In this document: in pieces, positions 1 to 11,989 of the stretch | Position numbering within the stretch: position 1 is the stretch's first letter | How the letters are laid out: each line of letters begins with the position of its first letter | DNA from: Omphiscola glabra | Lineage: Eukaryota; Mollusca; Gastropoda; Lymnaeidae | Assembly: GCA_964017045.1 (NCBI GenBank) | Contig: OZ024810.1 | Span: 9,851,562 to 9,915,561 of the forward strand | DNA: 64,000 bases | Reading direction: 5' to 3' | Notes under the pieces: generated by a model | What the model was told of the DNA's origin: nothing | The model's input: the letters and a program-made list of their open reading frames with translations, nothing else | Databases searched by the model: none | Made by a program: the position numbers and the translations under genes

Positions 1-10
1 TCAGTTAAAT

Positions 11-185
11 CAGCGGTTCACAACATGTGGGTCACGATCCCTTTCGGGGTCGCCTAAGACCATCTGAAAACACATATACTCTACAGTTATGAAGTAGAAA
101 CAAAAATAATTTTGTGACTGGGGGTCGCCACAACATGAGGAACTGTATTAAAGGGTCGCGGCATTAGGAAGGTTGAGAGCCATTG
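11..185 (-). mobile_element. SPIN-like hAT MITE, copy 1 (in TAF5 intron 5)
   Basis: Starts CAGCGGTTCACAACATGTGG and ends GAGAGCCATTG, with the interior GTCGCCTAAGACCATC and GTATTAAAGGGTCGCGGCAT typical of the family in this window. Flanked by 8-bp near-identical direct repeats AGTTAAAT (3-10) and AGTTAAAA (186-193), as expected for hAT insertion. About 25 bp shorter than other copies near its left end. It sits in the intron after TAF5 exon 5. Confidence 0.9.
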
Positions 186-851
186 AGTTAAAAGAACAGG
201 GTGTTTCAGGGATTCTCAAACCTTTTAATAATCACGGCCCTGACAAACCAATTATTTTTAACATTTACCATCAATAAATAGGTGATCTTGCATAATTGTC
301 AGCAAGGGAGACAAACGCTTTTCCTGAAGGTGCCTTTTGAGATGTGTGTACGAATCTCGAGACATTCGTAGCACAAACTTGCTTGTTCTGTTATAAAAAG
401 AATACAAGGAAAAAAATTAGTTTAGTCAGTGAAATTATTGAATTACGCAATTTAAAATTGTGTGACTCTGTGTACTTAAAGTAGAGCATTAAAATAGAGA
501 AAGTCTGTAAAATATAGAAAAAGTATTATGATTTAAAATGATCTCATCTTTGCCACCACTGTTTCCTTTATGGAGGTTAATCAAATATTTGATACTCATG
601 TAGTCAGACCTCTACGTTTTCCTTTTATTTTAGATTTGACATGATGTGTAGCTCATTGCCAAGTAATCTATTCTTCACCTTTACGCAAGTCTACCTTGTA
701 GTACATAAGAATATTTGAACTTTAAAGACTACCAGTTTCCATGCATTTAGTTTACATAAACACTTGTAATTTTACTGTCTCTGCATTGGTATTGGATTGT
801 CTTGTCTTGATGAAGGATATCTGCTTTTTATCCCATCCCAAAAGTGCTTAC

Positions 852-975
852 TTGAAGTTTTCCAGCAGTTGGTTGCCACTCATGTGTTCCTTGTTGCGCA
901 CACTGGACAGCTTGGCCAGGTCCTCGTGCCGATGTTCTTCTTGATCTTGCCAGAATTTGGAGTAAAAAGCTGCAG
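852..975 (-). CDS. TAF5: TAF5 coding exon 5 (last exon in window)
   Basis: 124 bp from a TTTCCAG acceptor to an AACTTCAA/GTAAGC donor, phase 2. It encodes AAAFYSKFWQDQEEHRHEDL, then AKLSSVRNKEHMSGNQLLENF. The KEHM.GN motif identifies TAF5 rather than its paralogue TAF5L. A second AG six bases into the exon could be used as an alternative acceptor, but the upstream AG restores the family spacing. The remaining exons, including the WD40 propeller, lie left of position 1. The gene is therefore partial here because of the window edge; no decay was seen. Confidence 0.9.
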
Positions 976-1131
976 CTGGAAATAAACAGTAAAAATTTTT
1001 TAAGTCCACCCAGTGTTTCATAAACATTGTTTAGTTTATATAACAATATAACATAGCCTTGCTACATATGCTTTTGGTGAACATACGTCAACTGGTAAAA
1101 GTGAAAAGTGAAAAAACAATAAACAACTAAC

Positions 1132-1210
1132 CATTCCATTCATGATCGTTGTAGACCAGCTCTAGGTACATGTGGACAAAAATGGGATATAGGATTGTCG
1201 AAAGCTCCAC
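1132..1210 (-). CDS. TAF5: TAF5 coding exon 4 (core of NTD2)
   Basis: 79 bp after a pyrimidine-rich TTTTTTTTCAG acceptor, ending G/GTTAGT (phase 1). It encodes VELSTILYPIFVHMYLELVY followed by NDHEWN. This is the most conserved part of the TAF5 N-terminal domain; the family has ELSQLFYPLFVHMYLELVYN here. The residue count between the shared motifs matches the family exactly across the next junction. Confidence 0.92.
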
Positions 1211-1495
1211 CTGAAAAAAAATTAAGTAATTTATAAGATACACTCAAATAAGAAAAAAAGTATCATTAAGTTATATTAGTTAGTCCAGAAATATAATTTT
1301 GTGAAGAAATTAATTAACATGCAATCTTGTTGGTAAAAAAAAATGGTGAGGGCGCAGCAATGTATTTGAATTCACCCAATGTAAGCAAAGACAGAAACAT
1401 TTTATAGAACTGGATGGAAACCACTTCTTATGTTTGGTGCTAAAGTGATAGATATTTTTTTGACTGTGTCCTTAATCGTGTTTTTAAATGTTTAC

Positions 1496-1574
1496 CTTAT
1501 GTACATCCAGGCAGGAGTCAATAAAGTTTTTTAAATCCCTGTAAAGATCTTCATACAGGCTTGGGTCATCATCA
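1496..1574 (-). CDS. TAF5: TAF5 coding exon 3
   Basis: 79 bp between a TTTTGCAG acceptor and an AAG/GTAAAC donor. A serine codon is split across intron 2. It encodes DDDPSLYEDLYRDLKNF and IDSCLDVHK, corresponding to the DPTMYEEYYSGLKHFIE...CH stretch that opens the TAF5 N-terminal domain (NTD2). It leaves in phase 0. Confidence 0.88.
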
Positions 1575-1968
1575 CTGCAAAATAAAAATGTTTTTTTTAA
1601 AAAAAAGCTTTAACTCTAGCCAGGTCACAAATTCAATTTAATTTATATTCTAATTTCGACAATCTCTACTTTATTATTCAAAGTAAAATTGGTGAGGGCA
1701 TGGATATGACTTTAAATAACTATATATTTGAGACAACTAACAATAAATATTCTCCCTTATTCAGGACTAATGAAAAAAACATAATGAAATGATTTTTTAA
1801 TAACACAAGAAGATTTCAATTAGTTTTGGGTGCAGAAGGGAAGCAACAAAAAATATAGTTAAATGTTCAAAATTAATAGACAGTCCTGCTTGAAGACCGA
1901 AGAATCATTAACTAATTGAAAATAACTATACATTTATCCTAGTTATGCAGGACAAATTTAATGATAAC

Positions 1969-2078
1969 CTTTTATATACTGCTGCTAAAGCTTGGGACGC
2001 TTCAGTTTTCTTGTCATCTTCAGTTTTCAAATCATCGTCAGTTACTTTAGCTTCCTGTTTCAGCAAATGCTCTGTTTC
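1969..2078 (-). CDS. TAF5: TAF5 coding exon 2 (LisH second helix and linker)
   Basis: Starts after an AAAG acceptor and ends AAAAG before GTTATC. It enters in phase 0 and leaves in phase 2. It begins ETEHLLKQEAKV, which joined to NLK from exon 1 matches the NLREAEEALRREA segment of animal TAF5, so the LisH helix pair is split by intron 1. The rest is an acidic, lysine-rich linker (TEDDKKTEAS) ending ALAAVYK. The acceptor lacks a long pyrimidine tract, so its exact position is a little less certain than the others. Confidence 0.85.
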
Positions 2079-2462
2079 CTTTGAAATTAGGATGAATGCA
2101 TAATGTGTCATTGATAGTTACATGGCCAGCACATAGGAGACCATCTAAATTACAACCATTAACCCTGTTACACATTCAACATCTATTTTAGACCTGTGAG
2201 CTCCTTACACAGTAAAAATCTATTTTAGAATATTGAGATGATTACCAGTGTCACATTGCTAAAACCATTGATAGTTGTTTTTTTAATTGGCCTTAAATAG
2301 CATGACATCATTTATGGATGCCCTTTGATAAAGAACAATTAATTATTAATACAATTTTTTTTAAAAACAATAAATAACCTATACACTAGGGTGGTTCAAA
2401 AATCAAAGTAGATAATATTTATGTGCATCTACATTTTTTAATTCCATTCAATGAACAAATAA

Positions 2463-2537
2463 CGCACACAAGTGAAGTATGAGTACTGACTCAGTGAAGT
2501 CTGAAGTACTGCCTCAGTGAAGTCCGAGTATTGCCTC
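2463..2537. repeat. Three-copy repeat of about 23 bp
   Basis: Three consecutive units of the type CTCAGTGAAGTCCGAGTATTG inside TAF5 intron 1. Confidence 0.7.
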
Positions 2538-5216
2538 AGAGGGTTAATTATTGATATGGCCTAACCCATTTAAAAGTTTATTTACATATCATCTCAGAAA
2601 TGCATGCAATGTTAATGACAATATTCCTAGAAATACAAAAATGATAGATATTATGAAGGGTAGAGTAGAAAAAGTGCTTAAGTGTATTTTTTAAGTTTCG
2701 AGAAAAATTAGTTTAAAGTTTTAAAATTCTTATTTAAACACCATAAAAGCTGCTCGAGTTAACTCTGTATCAAACACTTATAGATATTTTACAAGAATGA
2801 TATATATTGATACATATTTCATTACTATGTTGGAAAACGCTTTCGGTGGCTTTCAACAACCTGAAGAAGAAATTGTTTGCAGAGAGTATGTTGCAAGTGC
2901 TATACCTCTCCCTGCACTGTTTTTTACAGCTGTGGGTGATCTAGCTTTTCATGTACATAAGAGTCTGTTTTTTCCCAGCTACAAAGAGTCTTGATGTAAG
3001 AAGGCTGTTTCCAGATTAAAACTTGTGAAGAAGATAGTAGAGGATGAACCAATAAACATATTGACTGTTTCGTTGTTTTCATAATAAGTACCAGTATATT
3101 ATGTTGCGCTATCAACTTCTTCATTGGAAGCACTACTTGTGAAATTTAATGACATTTCTGGTTTAGTTTAAAGGTCTTTATGTCAGAGAAAAAGGCTAAA
3201 AATCCTCACAAAAGGACTAAAGTAAGTACCATAAATGATGACCAATGAATTACATGATTTTGAAGTGGACTGGTAATTTTGAAATTTCATGGCCATGGGC
3301 CTAATATCAAATTGAGATCAATGAAAAGAGCATCAGAATTACCTGGACATGTCATCCAGTGCTTAATATATATTACAAAATGAGGAAGCTGAATTCAAGA
3401 TAAGACTTCTTTTTCTTGTTTGTCAGTTGAAACTGGTTTCCGGCCCATTTCCAAACAGTTAGTAGAGCCTATAGCCTACAGTACAGTCTACAGAGCAACA
3501 TCACAGCTCCAGTGCACTAGGCACTTTGGTAAGGCAAGGACTACTTCAAAATTTGTTAATTTTTGGACATGGACATATGGCATGATGCCCACTAATATGG
3601 ACATGGTCAATAAACATTATTATTTAAAATTATATATAAATCAATCAAAGTATTCAAAGCAAACATTGAAGTCTTGCGGACCGATGGACAAGTTTTGATA
3701 TCGCACCAGGGACTGGTGCCAGATTGATTAATTATGTTTATTTTCTTTTTATTTAATCTAGGTACTTCGCCGAAGCAAGGGACACTCCTATAAAATTTGT
3801 ATCGGAAATGGAGGACGGCGCAATGAAATCCGAGTTTTTAATTTTTTATGTGCATGTAATTAGAATAAATCAGGCGTCCTTCTGGTCCATAATTAAGGTC
3901 AAACTCCGCCCATTCACGTTAAGAGAAATGTTGACCTACATTCCTATTAAGTTATTTTTTTCATTAAAACAACTTTAAGTGAGGAAAATCATATGTTAAT
4001 ATAAGGCATCTTTGCATTAAAAAATTCGGTCTAAATATTCAGGGTAGGTTTTTCATATTAATTGTAGGTCTGCATAATATATTGAAGTATATGTGTGCAA
4101 AATTTCATTGCGCTAGCTCAAGTCACATTTTCTCAATTCTCTCCAACGTTGACCTCATTATGCACAGGTCGCCCAGGCCATTTTGGATTAGTGATCACGC
4201 CCCCTTTTAAATGGCGGAAGACGCCGATACTTAGCTTAGGAAATATTTAATTATTACCACTATATACTTCAAAATATTTGATAACTTGTGTTTCAGAATG
4301 CATTTGAAAGAGATTTAAACTGGAAGGTTTTAATTTGAGTTTTAAAAACCCGGTAGAGTCCATATTATTAGCTATCAGAATTCTCTGTGTGCAAAAGGTC
4401 GTCATGGGCAACCATTCACAGCCCTTGCATAATGGCAGTACTACCTCAGAGTTTCATTCATAAGAGTTTGCTGTGTGCAAAACTATTCAACCATTGGTCA
4501 GAGAAAGTTTTAATTAATTAGTCATGTGCCAAAGTTGAAAGTTCAAAATAAGTAGATCCCAAACAGTATTTTAGGGGATGCATTGCCTTAAATATATAGA
4601 CTATATAGCTTGGCTTATAGTGGTATAATGGACGCTGTAGATTTGGTAAACAGAAAAGCCTTATATTAATACATTATATTAAATTTACATTACTGGTATA
4701 CAAAGTGCATAGTTAGATAAATTATAATTGTATAACATTATTTTTTAATACAGCATTAGTTCTGAAAATAAAAGTCGTATAAAATTATCATTAAAACTAG
4801 AGTTATTTAGCTCGTGACGCGAACAGCAGATTTGGGTCACAGAATGTGGCGATGCTGTCCATGTTAAAAAATGACAAACTAAGTCGTACTTTAAAAATTC
4901 ATAACTTTAAAAATACAACAGCTAAAAATATGATTTTGGTGTTATAATTCTGTTAAAAATTAGCTCTATTCAACTATGCCATTGGTTTATTTTACAAAAA
5001 TTGTTGAATTTTTTACCAAAGTACCTAATTTAACCATAAATATTCATGTTGTCAATTGACGATTGTTGTGCGGACCAGCTACGGTCGGGCAACGTAGACG
5101 TAAGAGTAAGGGTAAATTTCAAGAGATGGGTCCGCATTTTTTACCATGGCTTCCATCTTGGTTGACACCACCCGTAAAATTAAGAATAAAACGTTTAAAA
5201 ATAATGAAAAAACTTC

Positions 5217-5298
5217 CTAAATGTATCCCTCACCCTAACCTGAACCCTAAATCTATCCCTCACCCTAAATCTATCCCTAAACCTAACCTGAACCCTTA
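5217..5298. repeat. Short tandem tract, CCCTAAATCTATCCCT type
   Basis: About 80 bp built from CCCTAA, CTATCCCTCACC and CCTGAACCC words. It superficially recalls telomere repeats but is irregular. It gives a spurious 78-residue ORF. Confidence 0.65.
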
Positions 5299-5475
5299 AG
5301 TCATCAACATAAGAAAACACGCAAATGACGCCATGACTCCATAACTAGACATTAGCCAGAGTAAGATTAACAATGTCAATTATTTTATTAGTCAAGTGGG
5401 AAGTGGCAAGAACCGGACCATCATTTGGAGAACACTGAATAAGAGCACAGTCGGATAACAATTGAATTGAAGTAC

Positions 5476-5604
5476 CTTCAAATTATGTTTCTTCAAAAAT
5501 TGTAGAACTGCTAGAAGTGTTTGCTTGTCTGATTTATTGATACTGTCGTCTGAGTCGGGTTCTGTTTTGATTATCACCGATCCTTCCGATATGTTAACTG
5601 CCAT
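5476..5604 (-). CDS. TAF5: TAF5 coding exon 1 (TFIID subunit 5, N-terminus)
   Basis: First coding exon of transcription initiation factor TFIID subunit 5, a nuclear scaffold subunit of TFIID (also shared with SAGA-type complexes in some lineages). It encodes 43 residues. The ATG has A at -3 and G at +4, a strong start context. An acidic leader (residues 1-26, with a KTEPDSDDS stretch) is followed by QTLLAVLQFLKKHNLK, which is very close to the QTLLAVLQFLRQSNL stretch of animal TAF5 at the start of its LisH motif. The exon ends AAG before a GTACTT donor, phase 0. Reading through the donor gives about 28 unrelated residues, which supports splicing there. Untranslated exon sequence upstream of 5604 cannot be delimited. 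Confidence 0.88.
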
Positions 5605-6130
5605 TTTGTTACCACAACCATTAAAAGGTTTAACTTTTGTATAAGTTTAAAGGCTCTAAAAATCTTTGACCCGTGTTTACGAAGAAATAATTTAAATGAA
5701 ATTAATCACAATTAAATTGAAATTTAGTTTTTATTTATTAGCTTTATTAGTAATATATATATATATTAAAAAAATTATGTTATAACACTTTTCTGTTAAG
5801 TTATGTTATTTTAATATTTAAATTTAATAAATATAGTAGTATAGTATTAAATTATATTAATTTATATTATTATATTTCAACTTCAAGTTTAATTTATAAA
5901 TATAATGTTATAAAAATATGGACATGTAAAAGCTTTCTAACTCATTTATTGCATTATATTATATACAAGTGATACAATTTTAAAACGACGGTTTCAATTT
6001 TTAAAAAAAAACATTTACTGCTCCTATTGAAGATCCTAAAGAGAAGGTAAATAGCTTAAAACAATTTTGATATAAATATTACCAGGTTTCGCCCCTTGCT
6101 TTGTAGCTGCTTATTTTCGTGGAATTATAT
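5605..6130. other. AT-rich region upstream of TAF5
   Basis: Contains the presumed TAF5 5' untranslated region and promoter. Just upstream of the ATG is a mixed sequence, and from about 5690 the DNA becomes extremely AT-rich with (TA)n at 5754-5765. No TATA box or CpG island can be assigned with confidence. Confidence 0.4.
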
Positions 6131-6272
6131 CAGTGGTTCTCAACCTTCCTATGACCGCGACCCTTTAATACGGTTCATCGTGTTGTGGCGACCCCCAGCC
6201 ACAAAATTATGTTCGGTTAAACTTCAAAACTATAGAGCATATATATTTTCAGGTGGTCTTAGGCGACCCCAA
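6131..6272 (+). mobile_element. SPIN-like hAT MITE, copy 2 (truncated)
   Basis: Begins CAGTGGTTCTCAACCTTCCT and runs through CCCTTTAATACGGTTCATCG and GGTGGTCTTAGGCGACCCC, where similarity stops. The second terminal repeat is missing, so this is a 3'-truncated copy. Confidence 0.8.
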
Positions 6273-7920
6273 GTAGGTGTAAGCAGGCAACACGCAACCC
6301 GTGCAATTTTGTCATCTTTGTTGTTAATCCAATGTCGCAAAGCTATTTTTGAAATAGCCATTAAATAATCAAAAGGAGAGTGCTTTAAAAAGAAGTAGCC
6401 GAGATGCGGGGCAATGTGAAAACTCAGACTTCAGATCATCTTGACGCAGTGAAGCGCCAACTATAGAACTAGAAATATATACATTTGTGTTGTCACTACT
6501 TGTTGTTTCTGTTCTGTTTTAAGCCATTGTCACTGGGGTAGGAAGAGGAGACTGCGGGGTGGGGGGGGGGATAGTCCATCATGGAAGGCACTTTGTGTGT
6601 ATGTGGGGGGGGAGAAGGGGGGCATTTTCGTTCCATATATATATATTATGGCTTATGTTTGATATGTATTATTTGTGGGCGTCTTTTGAGCGAGGGGGCG
6701 GCAAAATCAAGGTCCGCCCCAGGCGTGTTAAAACCTCTTTTTAGTCTACCGGTTTTTTTTTAAAAACTAATATTGAAAAGCGTTTATCCTATTGGTTTTA
6801 AACAGCACACACATATGCTACTTAGTGCTCCCTATCTAAATCATCAAATGTTAACGCTATGATTTGGGTGACTATTTAACAAGTAAGACAGAACTTAAAC
6901 TAATCATAATTACTCAGCCACTAATACTATAAATACTAAGCAAAAATGCTAAACCATTACTTCCTCATGTGTAGCAAACCCCCACTCCCCCACTCTCCCT
7001 TTTAAAAAAAAAATTTAAAATTATTTATTTATTCCTTTTTTTAGTCCTATGGTTTTAAAATTGTTTTATAATTGAGGTAGCCCCAACCAAGTCATCTTAT
7101 TAGTTCATAATTACTTTCTTTTAAAGATGTACATTTTATAACACCCCCCCTCCCACTCCCGGGTCCAACGTGCGCGTAGGCTTTACTTTATTTAGTTATT
7201 TATTTGTTTTATAAAATGAGAGCCAAATAAAAGCTAAGCCCCCCCCCCCCTTTTTCGTCTTGGCCGAATAGATTCGCAGTTCGGATAAAAAGCAATTTAA
7301 AATGCCCGTTGGGGGATTATGGGCATGGGTTAAAGTTAACAACTTAATATTCTTATTAAGGCAGGGTATTTTCACAAGCTCTTCCCATTTCACCGTGCCA
7401 ACCCATGCTAACTTCGGGGGGGGGGGGGGGGCGAAAAAACGTGAAAATATTTAAACAGCATCCAAATATCAATAACACAACTGGCACACTTTATTTAACC
7501 CAATTCGGAGAACTTAAATTTAAAGAAAAAGACGCTGCCTAATTTTTTGTCGTAAATAATAGACGCGCCTCGGTTGAATTTTCAGTCACGAAAATGTGTT
7601 CAATTCGTTGTCCAATCAACGAACAGCTACCACACTAGCACAGTGCACCACGCCTTCGCCCCGCCCACTTAATCATAGGGATGGAAAGGGTCCTGCCCCC
7701 ACCCCTACCATAAATGAAGGAGACTTCTATAATTGCTCCCCCCACCCCCCAAAAAAAAAAACCCACCCATGTTCTGTGCAAGACTCGGCCTCGCCTGAGT
7801 TCGATGACCGCCCTAGCAGGAAGAGCGGTGCACTTCTACAAGGTCCTGATAAAAATAGTTGGGCGGACGATGGACCCGTTGGTGGAGATTGGTCACAGAG
7901 TTAGGCTTTAGGGAGTGCGT
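6273..7920. other. Intergenic, homopolymer-rich, no gene seen
   Basis: Mixed AT-rich DNA with several long G or C runs (6561, 7229, 7417, 7740). Small ORFs here have no recognisable domain and depend on the homopolymers. Confidence 0.5.
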
Positions 7921-8520
7921 TTTATGAGAGGTGCGCTGTATGCGTTGTTGACCCGTATGACTGTATAAATAACAGTATGTGCTGCGCTGTGTATGTGGTG
8001 TGCGGTATCCCTTGTATGACTGTATGCTATGCGGTATGTGTTGCACTGATGTGGTGTGCTGTTTCTCAGATCTGCTTTACTGTATGTTGCGCCCTTGACG
8101 ACAGTGTGTGTGATGTGTTGGGGCGTGATATAAGTTCGTGCCTTACGAAGAGTATGTCATGCAGGAAGTATGCTGTATGCAGTGGGCTGTATTTGGTGAG
8201 CTGTATGCAGTGTGTGTGTTGTATGTGATGTGCTGTGTGTGGTGTTATGCTTGTTATGTGCTCATTGGGTGTACCTAGGGTTGGTGCTGCCACGGGCGGG
8301 CCGAGAAATAACTCAACAGTTGGCACAAAATGGCGCACCTCCGCCCTCCGCAAATGAAAGACCTTCCCACGTCAATGGATGTGCTGTATGTTCTACCCTA
8401 TATATATATCGTGTGCGGTTCTGTTCTTTAAGTGCTGTGTTAGGGGTACGTAGTCTGTTGTATGTGGCATGCTATATACAATGTATGTGATGCATTTAGC
8501 CAGGTGTTTATTTTGTGCTG
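7920..8520. repeat. Degenerate TGTGCTGTATG-type cryptic repeat
   Basis: TGTGCTGTATGCGGTATGTG-like words recur irregularly at 7925-8270 and again at 8380-8510. The region is strongly biased to TGTG/TATG and appears to be a decayed tandem array. It is interrupted by the transposon-like segment at 8266-8375. Confidence 0.6.
8266..8375 (+). mobile_element. Fragment of a GGCGTAGCTAGGG-type MITE
   Basis: TACCTAGGGTTGGTGCTGCC then GGGCGGGCCGAGAAAT is shared with the element near 63793 (GTGTTAGTGCCGTCTGGGCC then GGGCCGAGAAAT) and partly with the one at 9285. Ends are not clear in this copy. Confidence 0.5.
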
Positions 8521-10124
8521 TGGTGTAGCTTACTATGCATGTATGATGTACAAACACTATTTTTTCCTGGGTCGGTTGACGGGGGTTTGCTAGGTTATGC
8601 CCGTCTATGTAAACAACATGGATTGGGATGACCATTCAACATGATAGGAAATACATTATTCCGATTCTGATGAACCAGAGGGGGTTATTATTTAAAAAAT
8701 GTATATGAGTGTGTCTATTTTAATTAGCCATACTGCAAGGTTTATTGAGATTAGTGAGAGTTAATTATTCAGATTTAGTGATGCGGTAACTTACGTTTTC
8801 CACAATAACATATGTACGTAAATGTAAGTGTAGCTCTATAATCATCAATGTCATCAAGTCGTGTCTAAACTTTTTTTTTTTTCTAATTAAAATTATAGGC
8901 TTATCCCTGAATAAATAATTGTAGATGTACATTTCTTATGCTTTACTTAAATTCTATATCCACATAAGAAAGAGCCTCGGAAATCAGCTGACTTGAGCTT
9001 ACGGAAGATGATGGCGGAGGTGTAGGGTGGAGGAGATAGGCGGAGGAGCTTCACTTCGTTCATTGACTGGCTACGGCTACACCAAACTATTTTCACATAG
9101 CTGAGGACAGCGTCCGATGAATTGAACGCATACTTTTGATTTCCAAAGATTTAAGTTACTATAGTTGGGCCATTCTAAAAGGCAAAAAAACAACAACAAA
9201 AAAAACAACAACACACACACATACAAATGAAGGCATTTATTCCACAATGCCTCGATGTGTCACCTATTTTTTTGAATTGACGGTCAGTGGCGTGGCTATA
9301 GGATTAGTGCCATCGGGGGCTGACCACCCCATCCACACGGCCCTTCATGCTCCAATGGCAACCGGTATATTTTAAAAACGTATCGCTGATTTTATTTCTT
9401 AAGATAACAGCTTGCACATACTTTACGCTTAGTGTGGGAATTAATGCAATGTTTGCATGTCATACTTGGCATCAGCTCGTCATTTAGTGTTTTAATTTTA
9501 ACCTGTGTTTGACGCAATACAACATTAAAAAAAAATAACAAAAGAACTGCAAAAAAAAATATGTTATCTTTTATTTAATATATCACAGCTGTGGAATGTT
9601 AAATTGAAGCTCAGTTATATTGTTCACTTGTAATTAAATTTATCCCAAAACCTGTACAAAACCTGGACAAAACCTGTACATTTAATAGTCTGAAGCCTCG
9701 AGTCAATGAACTGAAGGGATGTTATCACAAGGTCAAGTTCAAGGATGAGGTTCTTACGTCACAACACATGTAATATGTTTTAGCACACTCTCAGGGCTGA
9801 CTGAAATAAAATTGGATTTAATTTATTTAAATGGCCATTTGCTGCCTTTACATCAGGCTATCAGGCTGTTATTTTGTTCCAATAATAATTTAACTCTATT
9901 ATTCCGACTCATTCTCAGCCCCCCCTCTGACCGATGAACAACGCTCGGTGCTGCTGGGTGCTGTCCCATTGCATGGCTAGACAGAGGTCAGTAGTACGAG
10001 GGTCGGCGAGGTCAATATTTTTAAACAGCTGTTTTTAAATGAATAATTTTCTTGAATTCTTTTTTAATGTCATGTTTCTTTCTTTTTTTTTCTTTTTTGA
10101 TAATTTTCGTATACAGCGCGGTGA
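8520..10124. other. Intergenic, no gene seen
   Basis: Mostly AT-rich unique sequence, with a GC-richer stretch at 8980-9080 and one transposon end at 9285. No coding signal with a recognisable domain. Confidence 0.5.
9285..9330 (+). mobile_element. MITE terminal fragment (CAGTGGCGTGGCTATAGG)
   Basis: CAGTGGCGTGGCTATAGGAT followed by TAGTGCCATCGGGGGCTGAC resembles the left end of the CAGTGGCGTAG family seen at 33488 and 37138. Only one end is visible. Confidence 0.5.
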
Positions 10125-11529
10125 GCAGAGCCTTAGGCTAGGGTACCACGCTATATAAGACCACTGAGACCTAGGCCAGGGTACCACGCTATATAAGACC
10201 ACCGAGCCCTCGGCTGGGGTACCGCGCTATATAAGACCACTGAGCCCTCGGCTGGGGTACCACGCTATATAAGATCACTGAGCCCTAGGCTGGGGTACCG
10301 CACTATAGAAGACCACTGAGACCTAGGCCGGGGTACCACGCCATAAAAGACCACTGAGCCCTAGGCTGGGGTACCGCACTATAGAAGACCACTGAGCCCT
10401 AGGCTGGGGTACCACGCTATATAAGACCACCGAGCCCTAGGCTTGGGTACCGCACTATAGTAGACCACCGAGCCCTCGGCTGGGGTACCACGCTATATAA
10501 GACCACCGAGCCCTCGGCTGGGGTACCACGCTATATTAGACCACTGAGCCCTAGGCCGGGGTACCACGCTATAGAAGACCACTGAGACCTAGGCTGGGGT
10601 ACCGCACTATAGAAGACCACTGAGCCCTAGGCTGGGGTACCACGCTATATAAGACCACCGAGCCCTAGGCTTGGGTACCGCACTATAGTAGACCACCGAG
10701 CCCTCGGCTGGGGTACCACGCTATATAAGACCACCGAGCCCTCGGCAGGGGTACCACGCTATATTAGACCACTGAGCCCTAGTCTGGGGTACCGCACTAT
10801 AGAAGACCACTGAGCCCTAGGCTGGGGTACCGCCCTATAGAAGACCACTGAGACCTAGGCCGGGGTACCACGCTATAGAAGACCACTGAGCCCTAGGCTG
10901 GGGTACCGCACTATATAGAAGACCACTGAGACCTAAACCGGGGTACCACGCTATATAAGACCACCGAGCCCTCGGCTGGGGTACCACGCTATATTAGACC
11001 ACTGAGCCCTAGGCCGGGGTACCACGCTATAGAAGACCACTGAGACCTAGGCCGGGGTACCACGCCATATAAGACCACTGAGACCTAGGCTGGGGTACCG
11101 CACTATAGAAGACCACTGAGCCCTAGGCTGGGGTACCACGCTATATAAGACCACCGAGCCCTAGGCTTGGGTACCGCACTATAGTAGACCACCGAGCCCT
11201 CGGCTGGGGTACCACGCTATATAAGACCACCGAGCCCTCGGCAGGGGTACCACGCTATATTAGACCACTGAGCCCTAGTCTGGGGTACCGCACTATAGAA
11301 GACCACTGAGCCCTAGGCTGGGGTACCGCCCTATAGAAGACCACTGAGACCTAGGCCGGGGTACCACGCTATAGAAGACCACTGAGCCCTAGGCTGGGGT
11401 ACCGCACTATATAGAAGACCACTGAGACCTATACCGGGGTACCACGCTATATAAGACCACTGAGCCCTAGGCTGGGGTACCGCACTATAGGAGACCACTG
11501 TGCCCTAGGCTGGGGTACCACGCTATATT
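10125..11529. repeat. 38-bp minisatellite, about 37 copies, with higher-order structure
   Basis: The unit reads CTGAGCCCTAGGCTGGGG followed by TACCACGCTATATAAGACCA. Variants alternate between CACGCTATATAAG and CGCACTATAGAAG. Blocks of several units recur: a CTTGGGTACCGCACTATAGT variant followed by a CCCTCGGCTGGGG variant appears near 10440, 10669 and 11164 (spacings of 6 and 13 units). Many units carry GGTACC and a TATATAAG TATA-like word. Confidence 0.95.
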
Positions 11530-11989
11530 TAACCACGCGCATAATCGTACACTGTTAATGATGGAGTCTTGTAAAGTTGGGCTACAGCCAAACTTGAACC
11601 CAAAAAAAGTGCGAGTCTCCTAACAGGCAAGCTATACTCTTGCATCACAGTAGCTATACTCTAAACTCTATACTCTATACTATACAAGTTCGCAGACGTC
11701 CTCTCGACACGCTACTACTGATCAACCAGGACGTGCGCCACCACGGGGATGAATGACGTACGTGGACACACTCCAACTGCCACACCCGGGTTCATTACAG
11801 CCTCCAGACACCCACTGGTTTATTCCCATCGACACTTGGACCAATCACACAACTCGCCCCCAAAGAAACAATTCACCTCCTACTCATCACATTCCACCCC
11901 ATAAACCGACCAATCTCACGAAACCTGTATAAAACAGGCGGCTGAGTTCAAAGGACAATCTTACTCTGTCTAAATAGAATGATCTATAC
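11530..11989. other. Intergenic, no gene seen
   Basis: Unique sequence between the 38-bp array and SPIN-like copy 3, including a short run of CTATACT words at 11650-11685. No coding signal. Confidence 0.5.

Larger units (their letters stand above)
2079..5475 (-). other. TAF5 intron 1 (3.4 kb, AT-rich)
   Basis: Long AT-rich first intron between the exons for the two LisH helices. It contains a three-copy repeat of about 23 bp near 2470-2537 (core CTCAGTGAAGT) and a short CCCTAAATCTATC-type tract at 5217-5298. No coding exon or known transposon end was recognised in the rest. Introns 2-4 (1575-1968, 1211-1495, 976-1131) are short and unremarkable. Confidence 0.8.

Noticed and set aside
5217..5298. 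Interstitial telomere repeat
   Set aside because: CCCTAA occurs only a few times among CTATCCCT and CCTGAACC words. There is no regular hexamer array.
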